From: Shewanella glacialimarina
GTDB lineage: Bacteria; Pseudomonadota; Gammaproteobacteria; Enterobacterales; Shewanellaceae
DNA: 64,000 nt
Assembly (NCBI RefSeq): GCF_020511155.1
Contig: NZ_CP041216.1
Location: 3,596,001 to 3,660,000, forward strand
Direction: 5' to 3'
Shown: one piece after another, positions 1-8,935 of the stretch
Layout of the letters: every line of letters begins with the position of its first letter
Position numbering within the stretch: position 1 is the stretch's first letter
The notes under the pieces: generated by a model
The model's database searches: none
What the model was told of the DNA's origin: nothing
Seen by the model: the letters and a program-made list of their open reading frames with translations, nothing else
Position numbers and translations under genes: made by a program

Positions 1-168
1 GAGTGCCTCTTGCCATTCGAACTCTTTAGCAATTTGATCGCGAACGGCAAAAGCATCAAATTGTTCAGATGACTTTCTTACCACAACTTGCCCAGCACTA
101 AGCGAATAACTGACCATTAAACTTATCGCGATTAGCGTAAAAGTCATAAAGTGATTGAAGGTATTCAT
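1..168 (-). CDS. Partial secreted protein, N-terminal 56 residues
   Basis: An open frame runs from an ATG at 168 leftwards off the window edge, giving 56 residues. The first 25 or so look like a cleavable signal peptide: a short N-terminus, a hydrophobic core (TFTLIAISLMV) and a small-residue cleavage region around SLSAG. The mature start (QVVVRKSSEQFDAFAVRDQ) matches no family I recognise. It is separated from amtB by that operon's terminator and read in the same direction. The product is probably periplasmic or outer-membrane; the function cannot be called from this fragment. Confidence 0.6.
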   Translation of the reverse strand, partial: MNTFNHFMTFTLIAISLMVSYSLSAGQVVVRKSSEQFDAFAVRDQIAKEFEWQEAL

Positions 169-210
169 AGGCCGTCTCAAATGATGTCATAAACAATAAA
201 TCTAGCACAT

Positions 211-240
211 AAAAAAACAGAGCCCTAAAGGACTCTGCTT
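211..240 (-). terminator. Rho-independent terminator of glnK-amtB
   Basis: On the minus strand a hairpin (arms 218-225 and 230-237, one mismatch, TAAA loop) is followed by seven T residues (211-217 on the plus strand are A). It lies just downstream of the amtB stop codon. Confidence 0.75.
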
Positions 241-262
241 AAATATTACGACACTTGTAAAA

Positions 263-1513
263 TTAGCTACCGTTTTTTACGCTAACAAACTCAGGATAAG
301 CGTCAATACCACAGTCAGATGCATCCATACCGACATACTCTTCCTCTTCACTAACACGAATACCCATAGTCACTTTGAGAACAAACCAGACTAGAAGTGA
401 CGCTGTGAATACCCAGCCAAAGATAACTGCTGCACCGAATAACTGCGATCCAAAACTTGCATCAGCATTTGATAATGGCACTAGCATCAGCCCTAATAGA
501 CCTGCTACACCATGAACTGAGATTGCGCCCACTGGATCGTCAATTTTGATACGGTCAAAACCAATAATCGAGAAAATAACCACACCACCTGCAACCAAAC
601 CAATGACACCTGCCATAACAAGTGAAGGCGATAATGGATCTGCCGTAATTGCCACAAGACCTGCTAAAGCACCGTTTAATATCATGGTTAAGTCAGCTTT
701 ACCCCACACCACTTTACACACAATCAAGGCTGCTATAGCACCGAATGCGGCGGCAGAGTTAGTGTTGACGAAAACCTTAGCCACGGCTGACGCATTTTCA
801 GCATCAGACACCAATAACTGTGAGCCACCGTTAAAGCCAAACCAGCCCATCCACAGAATAAACATACCTAAAGTTGCCATTGGTAAGTTAGATCCTGGAA
901 TTGGATTAACCTGGCCGTTAGCACCATATTTACCTTTACGAGCACCCAGTAATAATACACCTGCAACAGCCGCTGCCGCACCAGCCATGTGCACTATGCC
1001 ACTGCCCGCAAAATCAACAAAACCAGCTTCTGATAAAAATCCACCGCCCCAAGTCCAATAACCTTCTACAGGATAAATAATTGCAGTCATAAACACCGAA
1101 AATGCCAGGAAGGCCCATAACTTCATGCGCTCTGCAACTGCACCCGATACAATCGACATCGCGGTAGCAACAAACACAACTTGGAAGAAAAAGTCAGATT
1201 CTAGCGCATGGTCAGCATCAGCAGCTTGCGAACCAATTAATGCTCCAAATGAAGGAATAATACCGCCTTCAGCGTTGTCGACATACATGATGTTATATCC
1301 AACAAGCAGGTAGGTTACACAAGCGATAGCATATAGACATACGTTTTTAGTTAAAATTTCAGTGGTATTTTTTGAACGTACTAAGCCAGCTTCCAACATG
1401 GCAAACCCTGCTGCCATCCACATCACTAATGCACCAGAGATCAAAAAATAGAAAGTATCTAATGCAAAGCGTAACTCGCTAACAGTTAGTCCTAATTTTG
1501 CTAATTCTTCCAT
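263..1513 (-). CDS. amtB: Ammonium transporter AmtB
   Basis: Inner-membrane ammonium channel of the Amt/Mep/Rh family, about 416 residues with eleven predicted membrane spans. The family signatures are present: the Amt motif DFAGSGIVHM, and the two conserved pore histidines near residues 175 (GIVHMAG) and 334 (ISVHGVAG). A start at 1519 is possible, but AGGGG lies only 2 nt from it and 8 nt from the ATG at 1513, so I chose the inner start. The gene follows glnK by about 12 nt, the classical glnK-amtB arrangement in which the P-II protein plugs the channel when nitrogen is plentiful. Transcription is probably from the candidate sigma-54 promoter upstream of glnK. Confidence 0.95.
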   Translation of the reverse strand: MEELAKLGLTVSELRFALDTFYFLISGALVMWMAAGFAMLEAGLVRSKNTTEILTKNVCLYAIACVTYLLVGYNIMYVDNAEGGIIPSFGALIGSQAADADHALESDFFFQVVFVATAMSIVSGAVAERMKLWAFLAFSVFMTAIIYPVEGYWTWGGGFLSEAGFVDFAGSGIVHMAGAAAAVAGVLLLGARKGKYGANGQVNPIPGSNLPMATLGMFILWMGWFGFNGGSQLLVSDAENASAVAKVFVNTNSAAAFGAIAALIVCKVVWGKADLTMILNGALAGLVAITADPLSPSLVMAGVIGLVAGGVVIFSIIGFDRIKIDDPVGAISVHGVAGLLGLMLVPLSNADASFGSQLFGAAVIFGWVFTASLLVWFVLKVTMGIRVSEEEEYVGMDASDCGIDAYPEFVSVKNGS

Positions 1514-1525
1514 TATCATTGCCCC

Positions 1526-1864
1526 TTATAATGCTTCGTTATCAACTTCACCGGTACGAATACGCACGGCTTGTTCTAAATTAGTTACAAAAATCTTACC
1601 GTCACCAATTTTGCCGGTATGCGCTGCAGTGGTAATAGCCTCAATTAACATATCTAGGTTTTCTTCTTTAGTGGCTATTTCTAATTTTACTTTAGGTAAA
1701 AAATCCACTTGATATTCAGCACCACGATAAAGCTCAGTGTGACCTTTTTGACGACCAAAACCTTTTACCTCAGTAACTGTCATACCCTCAATGCCCATAC
1801 CAGCTATTGCTTCACGGACATCATCCAATTTAAATGGTTTGATGATTGCGCTGACGAGTTTCAT
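1526..1864 (-). CDS. glnK: Nitrogen regulatory P-II protein GlnK
   Basis: Standard 112-residue P-II signal protein beginning MKLVSAIIKPFKLDDVREA. The T-loop with its uridylylation site Tyr51 (RGAEYQVDFLP) and the B-loop (HTGKIGDGKIFV) are intact. The frame extends upstream to a TTG, but that TTG sits inside the GGAGGT ribosome binding site, so the ATG at 1864 is the start. GlnK reports glutamine, 2-oxoglutarate and ATP/ADP status and gates AmtB. Linkage to amtB makes glnK more likely than glnB. A sigma-54-like promoter and NtrC-like sites lie upstream, which fits induction under nitrogen limitation. Confidence 0.95.
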   Translation of the reverse strand: MKLVSAIIKPFKLDDVREAIAGMGIEGMTVTEVKGFGRQKGHTELYRGAEYQVDFLPKVKLEIATKEENLDMLIEAITTAAHTGKIGDGKIFVTNLEQAVRIRTGEVDNEAL

Positions 1865-1923
1865 CCCGACCTCCAAAAATTAATAAAATATGAATTTGTT
1901 ATATATTTGTTGATAAAACAGAT

Positions 1924-1938
1924 TCAATCATCAGGCCA
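1924..1938 (-). promoter_or_regulatory. Candidate sigma-54 promoter for glnK-amtB
   Basis: On the minus strand TGGC (1935-1938) and TTGA (1924-1927) are separated by seven bases, matching the -24/-12 spacing of TGGCAC-N5-TTGCA. The -12 element has GA where GC is expected. It lies about 60 nt upstream of the glnK start codon and about 70-100 bp downstream of the NtrC-like sites. Confidence 0.5.
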
Positions 1939-2002
1939 GTTTTTTAAGTTAATGTTTTAAAAAGAAATAGAGTAAGTTTTCAATAAAAATAGCGACAATT
2001 TA

Positions 2003-2017
2003 GCACCATAATGGTGC
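2003..2017. promoter_or_regulatory. NtrC-like binding site 1
   Basis: Perfect inverted repeat GCACCA-TAA-TGGTGC, the same form as the strong NtrC sites of enteric glnA. The centre is about 86 bp upstream of the proposed -12 element of glnK, a normal enhancer position. Confidence 0.65.
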
Positions 2018-2033
2018 ACTACAAAACCATGCC

Positions 2034-2048
2034 GCTTAATATTGGTGC
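2034..2048. promoter_or_regulatory. NtrC-like binding site 2 (weaker)
   Basis: GCTTAATATTGGTGC: one perfect TGGTGC half-site and one degenerate half. Its centre is 31 bp, about three helical turns, from site 1. That spacing fits paired NtrC dimers on one face of the DNA. Confidence 0.4.
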
Positions 2049-2103
2049 AGCTCTACGATGAAATGAGCGAAGAAAAGATTAGCGTTAGCCAAGTTATAAA
2101 CCG

Positions 2104-2132
2104 CATAAAAAAAGCCCTCTTTCGAGGGCTTT
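2104..2132 (-). terminator. Rho-independent terminator of nrfA
   Basis: Perfect 9-bp stem (2111-2119 with 2124-2132, four-base loop), followed on the minus strand by a T-run at 2107-2110 that continues the stem's own T residues. It is downstream of the nrfA stop codon. Confidence 0.85.
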
Positions 2133-2193
2133 ACTAAAGCATTTAGCTAATTCAAGTTAACTATTCAAAGTTGCCTTGAGTAAGCTTAACAAC

Positions 2194-3594
2194 TTACTTA
2201 TAAGTCGCTTCGCGTTTTTTTGCTTCTTCTTGCCATTTAGGCACTAGATTTTTCTTGAATGCTTCTTTTTCTGCATTCATTGTTTTCATGTCCATGCCTA
2301 ATGCTGCTTGTGCTTTTGCTTTAGTCGACGTGTCAGGATAAGCAATGGGTTGCTTAACACCTTTAGCCGCCAATAGATGAGCAAGCTTGATACGAGCATT
2401 AGCCGCTTTATCAACCGCGGTGCCTAAAATACGTAATGCTTCATCAGCTGCGTGAGCTGCAACGCCGTGCGATGCAGTTGCAAAGTCCCAGCGCCACTGT
2501 GAATGACGGATATCCATAAGGATGGGCTTCATTTCAGCTTCAGTTGCACCCGCATCCCAAGCCGCTTTTGCTTCAAAGTGAGCTTTAACTAATTGCGCTT
2601 CAGCACTGGCTTTAAGTTCACCTACTTTTTGCTTGCGTTCATTAGTTAAATCAACCATGAACTCTTTGCTTTGGTTATGGCAGGTAGCACAGGTTTCATC
2701 AAAACGGTCGAACGGATTACCCACTTTGTGATCGGTAAACTTACCTTTACCATTTGCTTTAGCCACTTTAGGCATATGACAATCTATACAGGTTACGTTG
2801 TTTTTACCGTGCACACCTGCTTTCCAAGTTTCATAACCTGGGTGCTGTGCTTTAAGCATAGGAGTTCGAGATACAGCATGGGTCCAATCAGAGAACTCCA
2901 TATTGTCGTAGTAAACCTCCATTTGCTCAACTGTGGTTCCCATATCCCATGGGAACTTCACAAAACCAGGTTTATCTGCTGTTTTCTCGAAGTAGTACTC
3001 TACATGGCACTGCGCACAAACCATAGATTGCTTATCTTTACGTGACGCTTTATCAAAAGGTGTGCCAATTGCATCTAATGCACGATCGACATATGGACGA
3101 GAGATGCGTAATTTAGGTGAACCTTTTTCATGACAGTCACTACAACCGATTGTGTTAACAATTTCAGGTCCACCTTTAGCCCATTTGCCCGCGAAATAGC
3201 CATCTTCGCCTTGCTCTTCAATTACACGGGGAACATCAGGACTTTTACAGCTCCAACATGCCATCGGCATTGGGCCGTCTTCAGCATTTTTGGGGGCGCC
3301 GGTACGTAATGTGTTAGTGACATCAGTGACCGCATAATGGTGACCGCGTGGCGCATTATAATCTTTTGCGAAACCGTAACCTGCCCATAAAACCACTAAG
3401 CTAGGTACTTCTTCCAACATATCAACAATTTCTTTACTTTCACTGGTATCATGCCAAGACTCATACTGAGCAGAATACTTATCTTTATATACTTCACTGC
3501 GGGGTTCAGTCTTATCACTTGCTATTGCACCAGCAGCTAAAAAGCTGGTCACAATCACTGCACTTAATACAGTATGTGTAACGTTCATCTTCAT
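2194..3594 (-). CDS. nrfA: Ammonia-forming cytochrome c552 nitrite reductase
   Basis: Periplasmic pentahaem enzyme that reduces nitrite to ammonium with six electrons, the terminal step of respiratory ammonification. About 466 residues with a cleavable signal peptide (cut near AGAIA/SD). Five haem motifs are visible in order: CWSCK near 113 (the lysine-ligated catalytic haem, diagnostic of NrfA), then CSDCH 151, CAQCH 193, CIDCH 269 and CATCH 302. The ATG at 3594 is preferred over the GTG at 3603 because GGAG stands 8 nt before it. No nrfBCD-like genes are adjacent; electrons probably come from a CymA-type quinol dehydrogenase encoded elsewhere, as known in Shewanella. It is divergent from narQP. 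Confidence 0.97.
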   Translation of the reverse strand: MKMNVTHTVLSAVIVTSFLAAGAIASDKTEPRSEVYKDKYSAQYESWHDTSESKEIVDMLEEVPSLVVLWAGYGFAKDYNAPRGHHYAVTDVTNTLRTGAPKNAEDGPMPMACWSCKSPDVPRVIEEQGEDGYFAGKWAKGGPEIVNTIGCSDCHEKGSPKLRISRPYVDRALDAIGTPFDKASRKDKQSMVCAQCHVEYYFEKTADKPGFVKFPWDMGTTVEQMEVYYDNMEFSDWTHAVSRTPMLKAQHPGYETWKAGVHGKNNVTCIDCHMPKVAKANGKGKFTDHKVGNPFDRFDETCATCHNQSKEFMVDLTNERKQKVGELKASAEAQLVKAHFEAKAAWDAGATEAEMKPILMDIRHSQWRWDFATASHGVAAHAADEALRILGTAVDKAANARIKLAHLLAAKGVKQPIAYPDTSTKAKAQAALGMDMKTMNAEKEAFKKNLVPKWQEEAKKREATYK

Positions 3595-3622
3595 CACCTT
3601 CACTCCGTGTTACTTTATAATT

Positions 3623-3651
3623 AATTTATAACCACGATATTTCAAGGTCAA
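3623..3651 (-). promoter_or_regulatory. Candidate sigma-70 promoter for nrfA
   Basis: On the minus strand TTGACC (3646-3651) is followed 17 nt later by TAAATT (3623-3628), overlapping a TATAAA. Transcription would begin near 3617, about 23 nt before the chosen start codon. Confidence 0.4.
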
Positions 3652-3679
3652 AATTAGCTATTTAAGCCTTAATTAAGAA

Positions 3680-3695
3680 TACCCCTTTAGGGATA
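3680..3695. promoter_or_regulatory. Candidate NarP 7-2-7 site between nrfA and narQ
   Basis: TACCCCT-TT-AGGGATA is an inverted heptamer pair with a 2-bp spacer, the arrangement NarP recognises; one half fits the TACYYMT consensus fully and the other differs at one base. It is centred about 70 bp upstream of the proposed nrfA transcription start. That is close to the -74.5 NarL/NarP site of the E. coli nrf promoter. Confidence 0.6.
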
Positions 3696-3880
3696 TAAGG
3701 ATAGAAGTATGCGCCAGATCAATATGTGAACATGTTGTATCTCACACTTTTTCAATTCTGTTAATGTATTAAAGCGCGAGCTAATGTAGAACTCACTGTT
3801 TACATATGTTTGAGGGGTGTTTCAAGTGGATAAACATGTCACACTAAATCAGCTGAAAAACGTCATAAAATGGATCGAAA

Positions 3881-5593
3881 ATGTTAACACGCGGTAGTTT
3901 AACCTCTACGATACTGGGGGTCATGTTGGTGCTTATTTTGCTTTCTTCAAGTTTAGCTGTGTACTCAATTATCAATTTATCATTCAGTATTGGTGATGCA
4001 CGTGCAATTAACGCCTCAGGTTCATTACGTATGCAAAGTTATCGACTATTACTGTCTGCCAACACAGAAAATGACCAAGTGAACGCCAAAATTGAAGAGT
4101 TTGAAAACACCCTCAACTCAAACGAACTGCAAAATTCCCTCGCGTGGTACAGCCCAAAAATCTTATCAAAACAGTACTTATTAGTGATAGATAAATGGCA
4201 GTTAATGAGAAGCTATGCAGAAACCGGTGAAACCAAGCTTTATAGTGAAGCGTTAACCGATTTTGTTGATACCGTCGACACTCTGGTATTAGAAATAGAA
4301 CGTTTTTCCGCCGATAAATTGAGATTATTGGTACTTAGTCAAGTTATTGGATTAACATTAATGTTAATCGTTGCCGCTATTGCCGTTGTGTTTACCCGCA
4401 GGCGAGTGGTAAAACCGCTGCAATTATTAATGGATAGTGCAATTACTATTTCACAAGGTAATTTCGATGTCGATATGCCTAAAACGGATTACATAGAGCT
4501 AACGGCATTAAGTAATGCACTGAAAAAAACGGCCTCAGAATTATCAAATTTATATCAAGATCTTGAACAACAGGTATCTGATAAAACCTTAGCGCTAACA
4601 CGTGCCAACAATGAACTCTATTTCTTATATGATAACTTGATTATGTTGCATTCAGACAGGCTTGACTACAAAGCACTAAAGTCAGCGTTAGATCAACTGC
4701 AAATATTTGAAAAATTAGACTTTTTAAGATTAGTCATTGAACATGAAGACCAATCTCAAGACGTTATTGAGGCCAGTAAAGGTTGGCCTTCGACACCTCA
4801 AAATAGCGTGTGTTTTCCGCTGCAATTAGAGCAAACCCGCCAGGGCTATTTAGAAGTCATTTCCACACATAAGCTCAATAATCCCTTATTTATTAATTTT
4901 GCGGTGATGCTAGCACGTTCAATTACGATACATAATGCGACTGAACAAAGGCAACAACTCGCGCTAATGGAAGAGCGCGCTGTGATTGCCCGTGAGTTAC
5001 ATGATTCTTTAGGGCAGTTATTGTCATTTTTAAAAATTCAGGTCAGTTTACTGCGTAAAAAATTACCTGACAGTTGCCGTAATGAAGCAGTAGAACAGCA
5101 AATCAGTGAAATTAATGATGGCGTCAGCTTTGCCTATGCCCAACTGCGGGAATTATTATCGACTTTTCGCTTAACCATTAAAGAGCCTAATTTAAACCAC
5201 GCCTTAGAAGTCATGCTTGACCAATTAAGGCCCCAAACAGATATTCAGCTGAGTTTACAATACACACTATCAGCGCATTTACTTGAAGCCAAACAACATA
5301 TTCATATTTTACATTTAACCCGTGAGGCCACGTTAAATGCAATTAAACACGCCAATGCAAAATATATCGTGATAGATTGTTACTTAACATCATCAGCAAT
5401 AATTAACATCACTATTTCAGATGACGGCATGGGTGTGTCACATTTAAAAGAGCGTGATCAACACTTTGGCATTGGTATAATGCATGAGCGTGCCAGCAAA
5501 TTAAATGGCCAACTGTCCTTTAGTGCTAACACTACTGGCGGCACCACGGTAACACTTAGTTTTCCACCACAGCAGGAGCCTTTAAATGGGTAA
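3881..5593 (+). CDS. narQ: Nitrate/nitrite sensor histidine kinase NarQ
   Basis: Membrane-bound sensor kinase of 570 residues. It has a first membrane segment (residues about 10-32), then the nitrate-binding P-box region (DARAINASGSLRMQSYRL, 39-56) with the conserved arginine of NarX/NarQ sensors. A periplasmic helical domain, a second membrane segment (about 150-172), HAMP, a divergent GAF-like linker and a HisKA_3 domain with RELHDSLGQ (His374) follow. A HATPase domain with an N-box (LNAIKHANA) and DDGMGV ends the protein. Its stop codon overlaps the narP start by 8 nt, so the two are translationally coupled. It is divergent from nrfA, whose expression it probably controls through NarP. Confidence 0.93.
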   Translation: MLTRGSLTSTILGVMLVLILLSSSLAVYSIINLSFSIGDARAINASGSLRMQSYRLLLSANTENDQVNAKIEEFENTLNSNELQNSLAWYSPKILSKQYLLVIDKWQLMRSYAETGETKLYSEALTDFVDTVDTLVLEIERFSADKLRLLVLSQVIGLTLMLIVAAIAVVFTRRRVVKPLQLLMDSAITISQGNFDVDMPKTDYIELTALSNALKKTASELSNLYQDLEQQVSDKTLALTRANNELYFLYDNLIMLHSDRLDYKALKSALDQLQIFEKLDFLRLVIEHEDQSQDVIEASKGWPSTPQNSVCFPLQLEQTRQGYLEVISTHKLNNPLFINFAVMLARSITIHNATEQRQQLALMEERAVIARELHDSLGQLLSFLKIQVSLLRKKLPDSCRNEAVEQQISEINDGVSFAYAQLRELLSTFRLTIKEPNLNHALEVMLDQLRPQTDIQLSLQYTLSAHLLEAKQHIHILHLTREATLNAIKHANAKYIVIDCYLTSSAIINITISDDGMGVSHLKERDQHFGIGIMHERASKLNGQLSFSANTTGGTTVTLSFPPQQEPLNG

Positions 5594-6215
5594 GCCATAT
5601 TCAGTACTCGTTGTCGACGATCACCCCTTACTTCGTCGTGGTATTTGCCAACTCATTACCTCTGATGGAGATTTTACTCTATTCGGTGAAGTCGGTACCG
5701 GTTTAGATGCGTTAACTGCATTAAGCGCTAATGAACCTGACATTATTTTATTAGACTTAAACATGAAGGGTATGTCGGGGTTAGATACCTTAAATGCCAT
5801 GCGTCAGGAAGGGGTGACAGCTCGCATCGTTATTTTGACAGTATCAGATGCGAAACAAGATGTTATTCGTCTACTTCGTGCTGGTGCTGATGGATATTTA
5901 TTAAAAGACACTGAGCCAGAGTTACTGTTGGAACAGCTTAAAAAGGCCATGTCCGGCCACCGCGTGATCAGCGCAGAAGTTGAGGCCTATCTATACGAAT
6001 TGAAGACCGCACCGGATGATAATGGATGGATTGAAAGCCTCACCCCACGAGAGCTGCAAATCTTACAGGAATTGGCCGAAGGCAAAAGTAATAGAGTGAT
6101 TTCAGAAGACTTGCATATCAGCGAAGGCACAGTAAAAGTGCATGTTAAAAACTTGCTCCGTAAAGCGAATGCTAAATCACGTACTGAGATGGCGGTAAGG
6201 TACTTAAACCAATAA
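5586..6215 (+). CDS. narP: Nitrate/nitrite response regulator NarP
   Basis: NarL/FixJ-type response regulator of 209 residues. The receiver domain (1-120) has the acidic pair DD 11-12, phosphoacceptor Asp57 (LLDLNMKGMSG), Thr85 and Lys107. A LuxR-type HTH occupies 148-209 (SLTPRELQILQELAEGKSNRVISEDLHISEGTVKVHVKNLL contains the recognition helix). NarP rather than NarL is inferred from pairing with a NarQ-type kinase and from the 7-2-7 site at 3680-3695. It is coupled to narQ by an 8-nt overlap. Confidence 0.92.
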   Translation: MGKPYSVLVVDDHPLLRRGICQLITSDGDFTLFGEVGTGLDALTALSANEPDIILLDLNMKGMSGLDTLNAMRQEGVTARIVILTVSDAKQDVIRLLRAGADGYLLKDTEPELLLEQLKKAMSGHRVISAEVEAYLYELKTAPDDNGWIESLTPRELQILQELAEGKSNRVISEDLHISEGTVKVHVKNLLRKANAKSRTEMAVRYLNQ

Positions 6216-6319
6216 ATTATTGTAATATTTGGATTTATAACTCATTCGCGATAACTAATATGAATACAAATGCGATGACTGGTGCTTTTGTACAATATGA
6301 TGTTTTATCTGGTGAAAGG

Positions 6320-6338
6320 GCGCGCTTAAAAAGCGCGC
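6320..6338 (+). terminator. Possible weak terminator after narP
   Basis: Perfect GC-rich 8-bp stem (6320-6327 with 6331-6338, AAA loop) about 105 nt after the narP stop. Only a broken T-tract follows (TTAAATAACATTTT), so it may act as an RNA 3' end or as a weak terminator. Confidence 0.4.
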
Positions 6339-6398
6339 TTAAATAACATTTTCATCTTGTAACCTATCTGCAGCAAACATCAATTAAATCTGAAAAAT

Positions 6399-6767
6399 TT
6401 ATTCTTGAATAAATACCAACCAGCTTTTAAGCGCTTTTTCAAAGTCTTCCAGGCCACAATACCCCTCTGATTCAGCATCATATAAGGACATACCGTCTTC
6501 AAGATTATGCTCTTCGTCAAAATCAATCGCGTTAACAAAAATACGTACCTGCTCAATGTCGGCATCAAGGGTTAAATCATTACCAATATCCCGCCATTGG
6601 GTGTTAACCCCAGCGATTAATTGGGTAATGTGAGTCAGCACTTGCTGAGCACGGGTCACATCAGCGCCTAACTCTTCGGCAAACCAGCGACCAAACACTT
6701 CATGATCCATGCTGAAACTGGCAAATACAGTGTCATCTAGACGATTACGTCGAAATTCGAATTCCAT
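6399..6767 (-). CDS. yacL: YacL family protein (UPF0231)
   Basis: Small acidic cytoplasmic protein of 122 residues. It aligns by eye along its whole length with E. coli YacL: MEFEFRRN at the start, FSMDHEVFGRWF in the N-terminal third, a central acidic stretch, then EDGMSLYDAESEGYCGLEDFEKAL. The family has no established biochemical function. The gene is monocistronic and faces narP convergently. Confidence 0.85.
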   Translation of the reverse strand: MEFEFRRNRLDDTVFASFSMDHEVFGRWFAEELGADVTRAQQVLTHITQLIAGVNTQWRDIGNDLTLDADIEQVRIFVNAIDFDEEHNLEDGMSLYDAESEGYCGLEDFEKALKSWLVFIQE

Positions 6768-6964
6768 TTTATACTCTTAATTATGCTCAGGCTTTTAATA
6801 ATTCTTGGCTATGACTCAATCTGCCATAACCTATTTTAAACTATAAATGATATTTTGCTGTAAATGACAGTACGATAACTATTGGGCACTGCCAGTATAT
6901 ATCGTAAAGTAGCCCTAATTCATCAGAATTGATTTTCAAATACAATTCGTTAAGGAAACGCCTT

Positions 6965-7930
6965 ATGCACAAAGGATTTATTTATTGCTTACTGCTAACT
7001 GGCCCAAATGCAGGTCAAACACTATCAGAAGAGCAGTTAGCCAATTGGAAGACCGAAGACGGTTTACTTTGGGTGCATTTAAAATATAAATCAACCGATG
7101 CCCGCCACTGGTTGAATAATCAAAAACTAGAAAAAGCCGAACGAGATATTCTACTGGCTTCAGACACACGCCCTAGGGTGGTGCATTCCACCAATGGAAT
7201 TCTATTAACATTACGTGGCGTTAACCTTAACCCAGACTCAGCGCCGGAGGACATGGTTTCAATACGTATCTATAGCGAAGAACATCGGATAATTTCGACT
7301 TGTGAGCGCCAATTACAATCAATTACAGAAATAGCCGATAGCATTAAAGCAGTCAAAGGCCCTATTGATAGTGCTGGGTTTATTTTATCGGTTGTCGATC
7401 ACCTTACACAACGTCAAGTGGGATACATTAATAAACTTGAAGAACTGATGGATGAATTAGAAGAGCGGGTTGTGACCGACACCAATAAATCATTGCGAAT
7501 GGATATTGCTGAATTACGCCGTCAAACCGTTGTATTACGAAGATACCTTGCACCACAACGCGAGGCTCTAGGTAAAATTTTGCATGAAAGCAGTCTGCTA
7601 CTTGATCAGCAGGATAAAATTCGTTTACGGGAAACTCAGGATAACCTGATAAGAGTGATAGAAGACTTAGATGCTATTCGCGATCGCGCTAGTGTTACCC
7701 AGGAAGAGCTTCAATCCCGACAAGCTGAGCAGCTCAATCAACGCTTGTATTTCCTATCACTTATTTCAGCGATTTTTTTACCACTGGGATTTTTAACCGG
7801 TTTACTCGGGGTCAACATCGGCGGTATTCCTGGAGCGGAAACAAATTGGGCATTTGCTGCATTTTGTGGCGGATTAATTACCTTAATCGCAATGCAAATG
7901 TACTTATTTTATCGCTTAAAATGGATTTAA
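6965..7930 (+). CDS. zntB: CorA-family zinc transporter ZntB
   Basis: Inner-membrane divalent-metal transporter of the CorA superfamily, about 321 residues. A large cytoplasmic N-terminal domain with long helices is followed by two C-terminal membrane spans. The loop after the first span carries GVNIGGIPG (near 282-290) where CorA proper has GMN; GVN is the ZntB signature. The frame opens earlier at a TTG (6929), but TAAGGA lies 8 nt before the ATG at 6965, so that start is used. E. coli ZntB is a zinc importer driven by the proton gradient; the same role is inferred here. Confidence 0.88.
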   Translation: MHKGFIYCLLLTGPNAGQTLSEEQLANWKTEDGLLWVHLKYKSTDARHWLNNQKLEKAERDILLASDTRPRVVHSTNGILLTLRGVNLNPDSAPEDMVSIRIYSEEHRIISTCERQLQSITEIADSIKAVKGPIDSAGFILSVVDHLTQRQVGYINKLEELMDELEERVVTDTNKSLRMDIAELRRQTVVLRRYLAPQREALGKILHESSLLLDQQDKIRLRETQDNLIRVIEDLDAIRDRASVTQEELQSRQAEQLNQRLYFLSLISAIFLPLGFLTGLLGVNIGGIPGAETNWAFAAFCGGLITLIAMQMYLFYRLKWI

Positions 7931-7970
7931 CCTTAGATAGCGATAATGATCCACTGTAAAAGTAATCCAT

Positions 7971-8002
7971 AAAAAATGGGCGCTAATTAGCGCCCATTTT
8001 TT
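7971..8002. terminator. Bidirectional terminator between zntB and the fkpA-like gene
   Basis: Perfect 14-bp stem (7971-7984 with 7989-8002, AATT loop) with an A-run on the left and a T-run on the right, placed between two convergent genes. It can end transcripts from both sides. Confidence 0.9.
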
Positions 8003-8031
8003 ATATTAATTATTAACGATTAGCTAATAAG

Positions 8032-8781
8032 TTATTTTGCAGCCGCTTCAGCAGGAGCTTTTTCAATTGAAATTAATTCAACTTCAAACACTAATGTCGA
8101 GTTAGCTGGAATAGTACCAGTATCACGATCGCCATAAGCTAATTCAGCTGGAATAACAAACTTGTATTTTGCACCAACAGACATTAACTGAACGCCTTCG
8201 GTCCAACCTGGAATTACGCGGTTAAGCGGGAATTTTGCAGGCTCGCCACGAGTGTATGAGCTATCAAACTCAGTACCGTCGGTTAATGTGCCACGATAAT
8301 GCACTTCTACTGTATCTTCAGCAGCAGGCTTATCGCCTTCACCTGCAGTTAATACTTCATACTGTAAGCCAGATTCAGTCGTTACAACGCCTTCTTTAGC
8401 TTTGTTATCACTTAGAAACTTCTGACCTTCTTCAATCGCTTTAGCTGCTAAAGTTTCAGCTTGCTCTAAACGCTTGTCATTTAATTTTTGGTCTAGACCT
8501 TGTAAAACCGTTTGCATTTCTTCTTCGGTCAAGTCAGTAGTATCGACTAAACCATCACTAAAGCCTTGGATGATCAAAGTACGATCAACAGCAAAACCAA
8601 GCTCTTCTTGTTCTTTGATATGGCCAGACATGTACTTACCGATAGATGCACCCACACTGTAAGCTTCTTTTTGAGCTTCAGTTGTAAGCTCAACTTTTTT
8701 CGCTACAGCTTCTTCCTGGTTACATGCAGTTAGACCAACAACGGCTAATGCAACTAACGATAATTTATAAATTGATTTCAT
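8032..8781 (-). CDS. fkpA: FKBP-type peptidyl-prolyl isomerase, FkpA-like lipoprotein
   Basis: Folding catalyst of the FkpA/Mip group, 249 residues. A lipobox (GLTAC, Cys20) after a short hydrophobic signal predicts a lipoprotein, unlike soluble E. coli FkpA. Residues about 35-125 form the helical dimerisation domain (EAYSVGASIGKYM...). The FKBP domain follows from about 140, with VEVHYRGTLTDGTEFDSSY, the VIPGWTEGVQLM active-site segment and AYGDRDTGTIPANSTLVFEVEL. It sits close to slyX, as fkpA does in enterics. The tail is alanine-rich (APAEAAAK). Confidence 0.9.
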   Translation of the reverse strand: MKSIYKLSLVALAVVGLTACNQEEAVAKKVELTTEAQKEAYSVGASIGKYMSGHIKEQEELGFAVDRTLIIQGFSDGLVDTTDLTEEEMQTVLQGLDQKLNDKRLEQAETLAAKAIEEGQKFLSDNKAKEGVVTTESGLQYEVLTAGEGDKPAAEDTVEVHYRGTLTDGTEFDSSYTRGEPAKFPLNRVIPGWTEGVQLMSVGAKYKFVIPAELAYGDRDTGTIPANSTLVFEVELISIEKAPAEAAAK

Positions 8782-8935
8782 TAAAGCTTCCTCAGCATCC
8801 TTAAGTGGTTACAATAAGCACATCACTGTCTGTAATGAGACAATTAGGCTAATGTTAGTAAGCCACTTTATACTAACTATTTCTGATATACCATTGGGTT
8901 GAGTCCTTATGGACAAATTTTTAAGGAGCAAGTTC

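Noticed and set aside
546..1061. A 171-codon plus-strand frame inside amtB
   Set aside because: It is an antisense shadow of the amtB coding sequence with no initiation signal.
3725..3746. CRP-like site in the nrfA-narQ gap
   Set aside because: TGTGA and TCACA halves are present but 12 bp apart instead of 6. I also found no good FNR site (TTGAT-N4-ATCAA).
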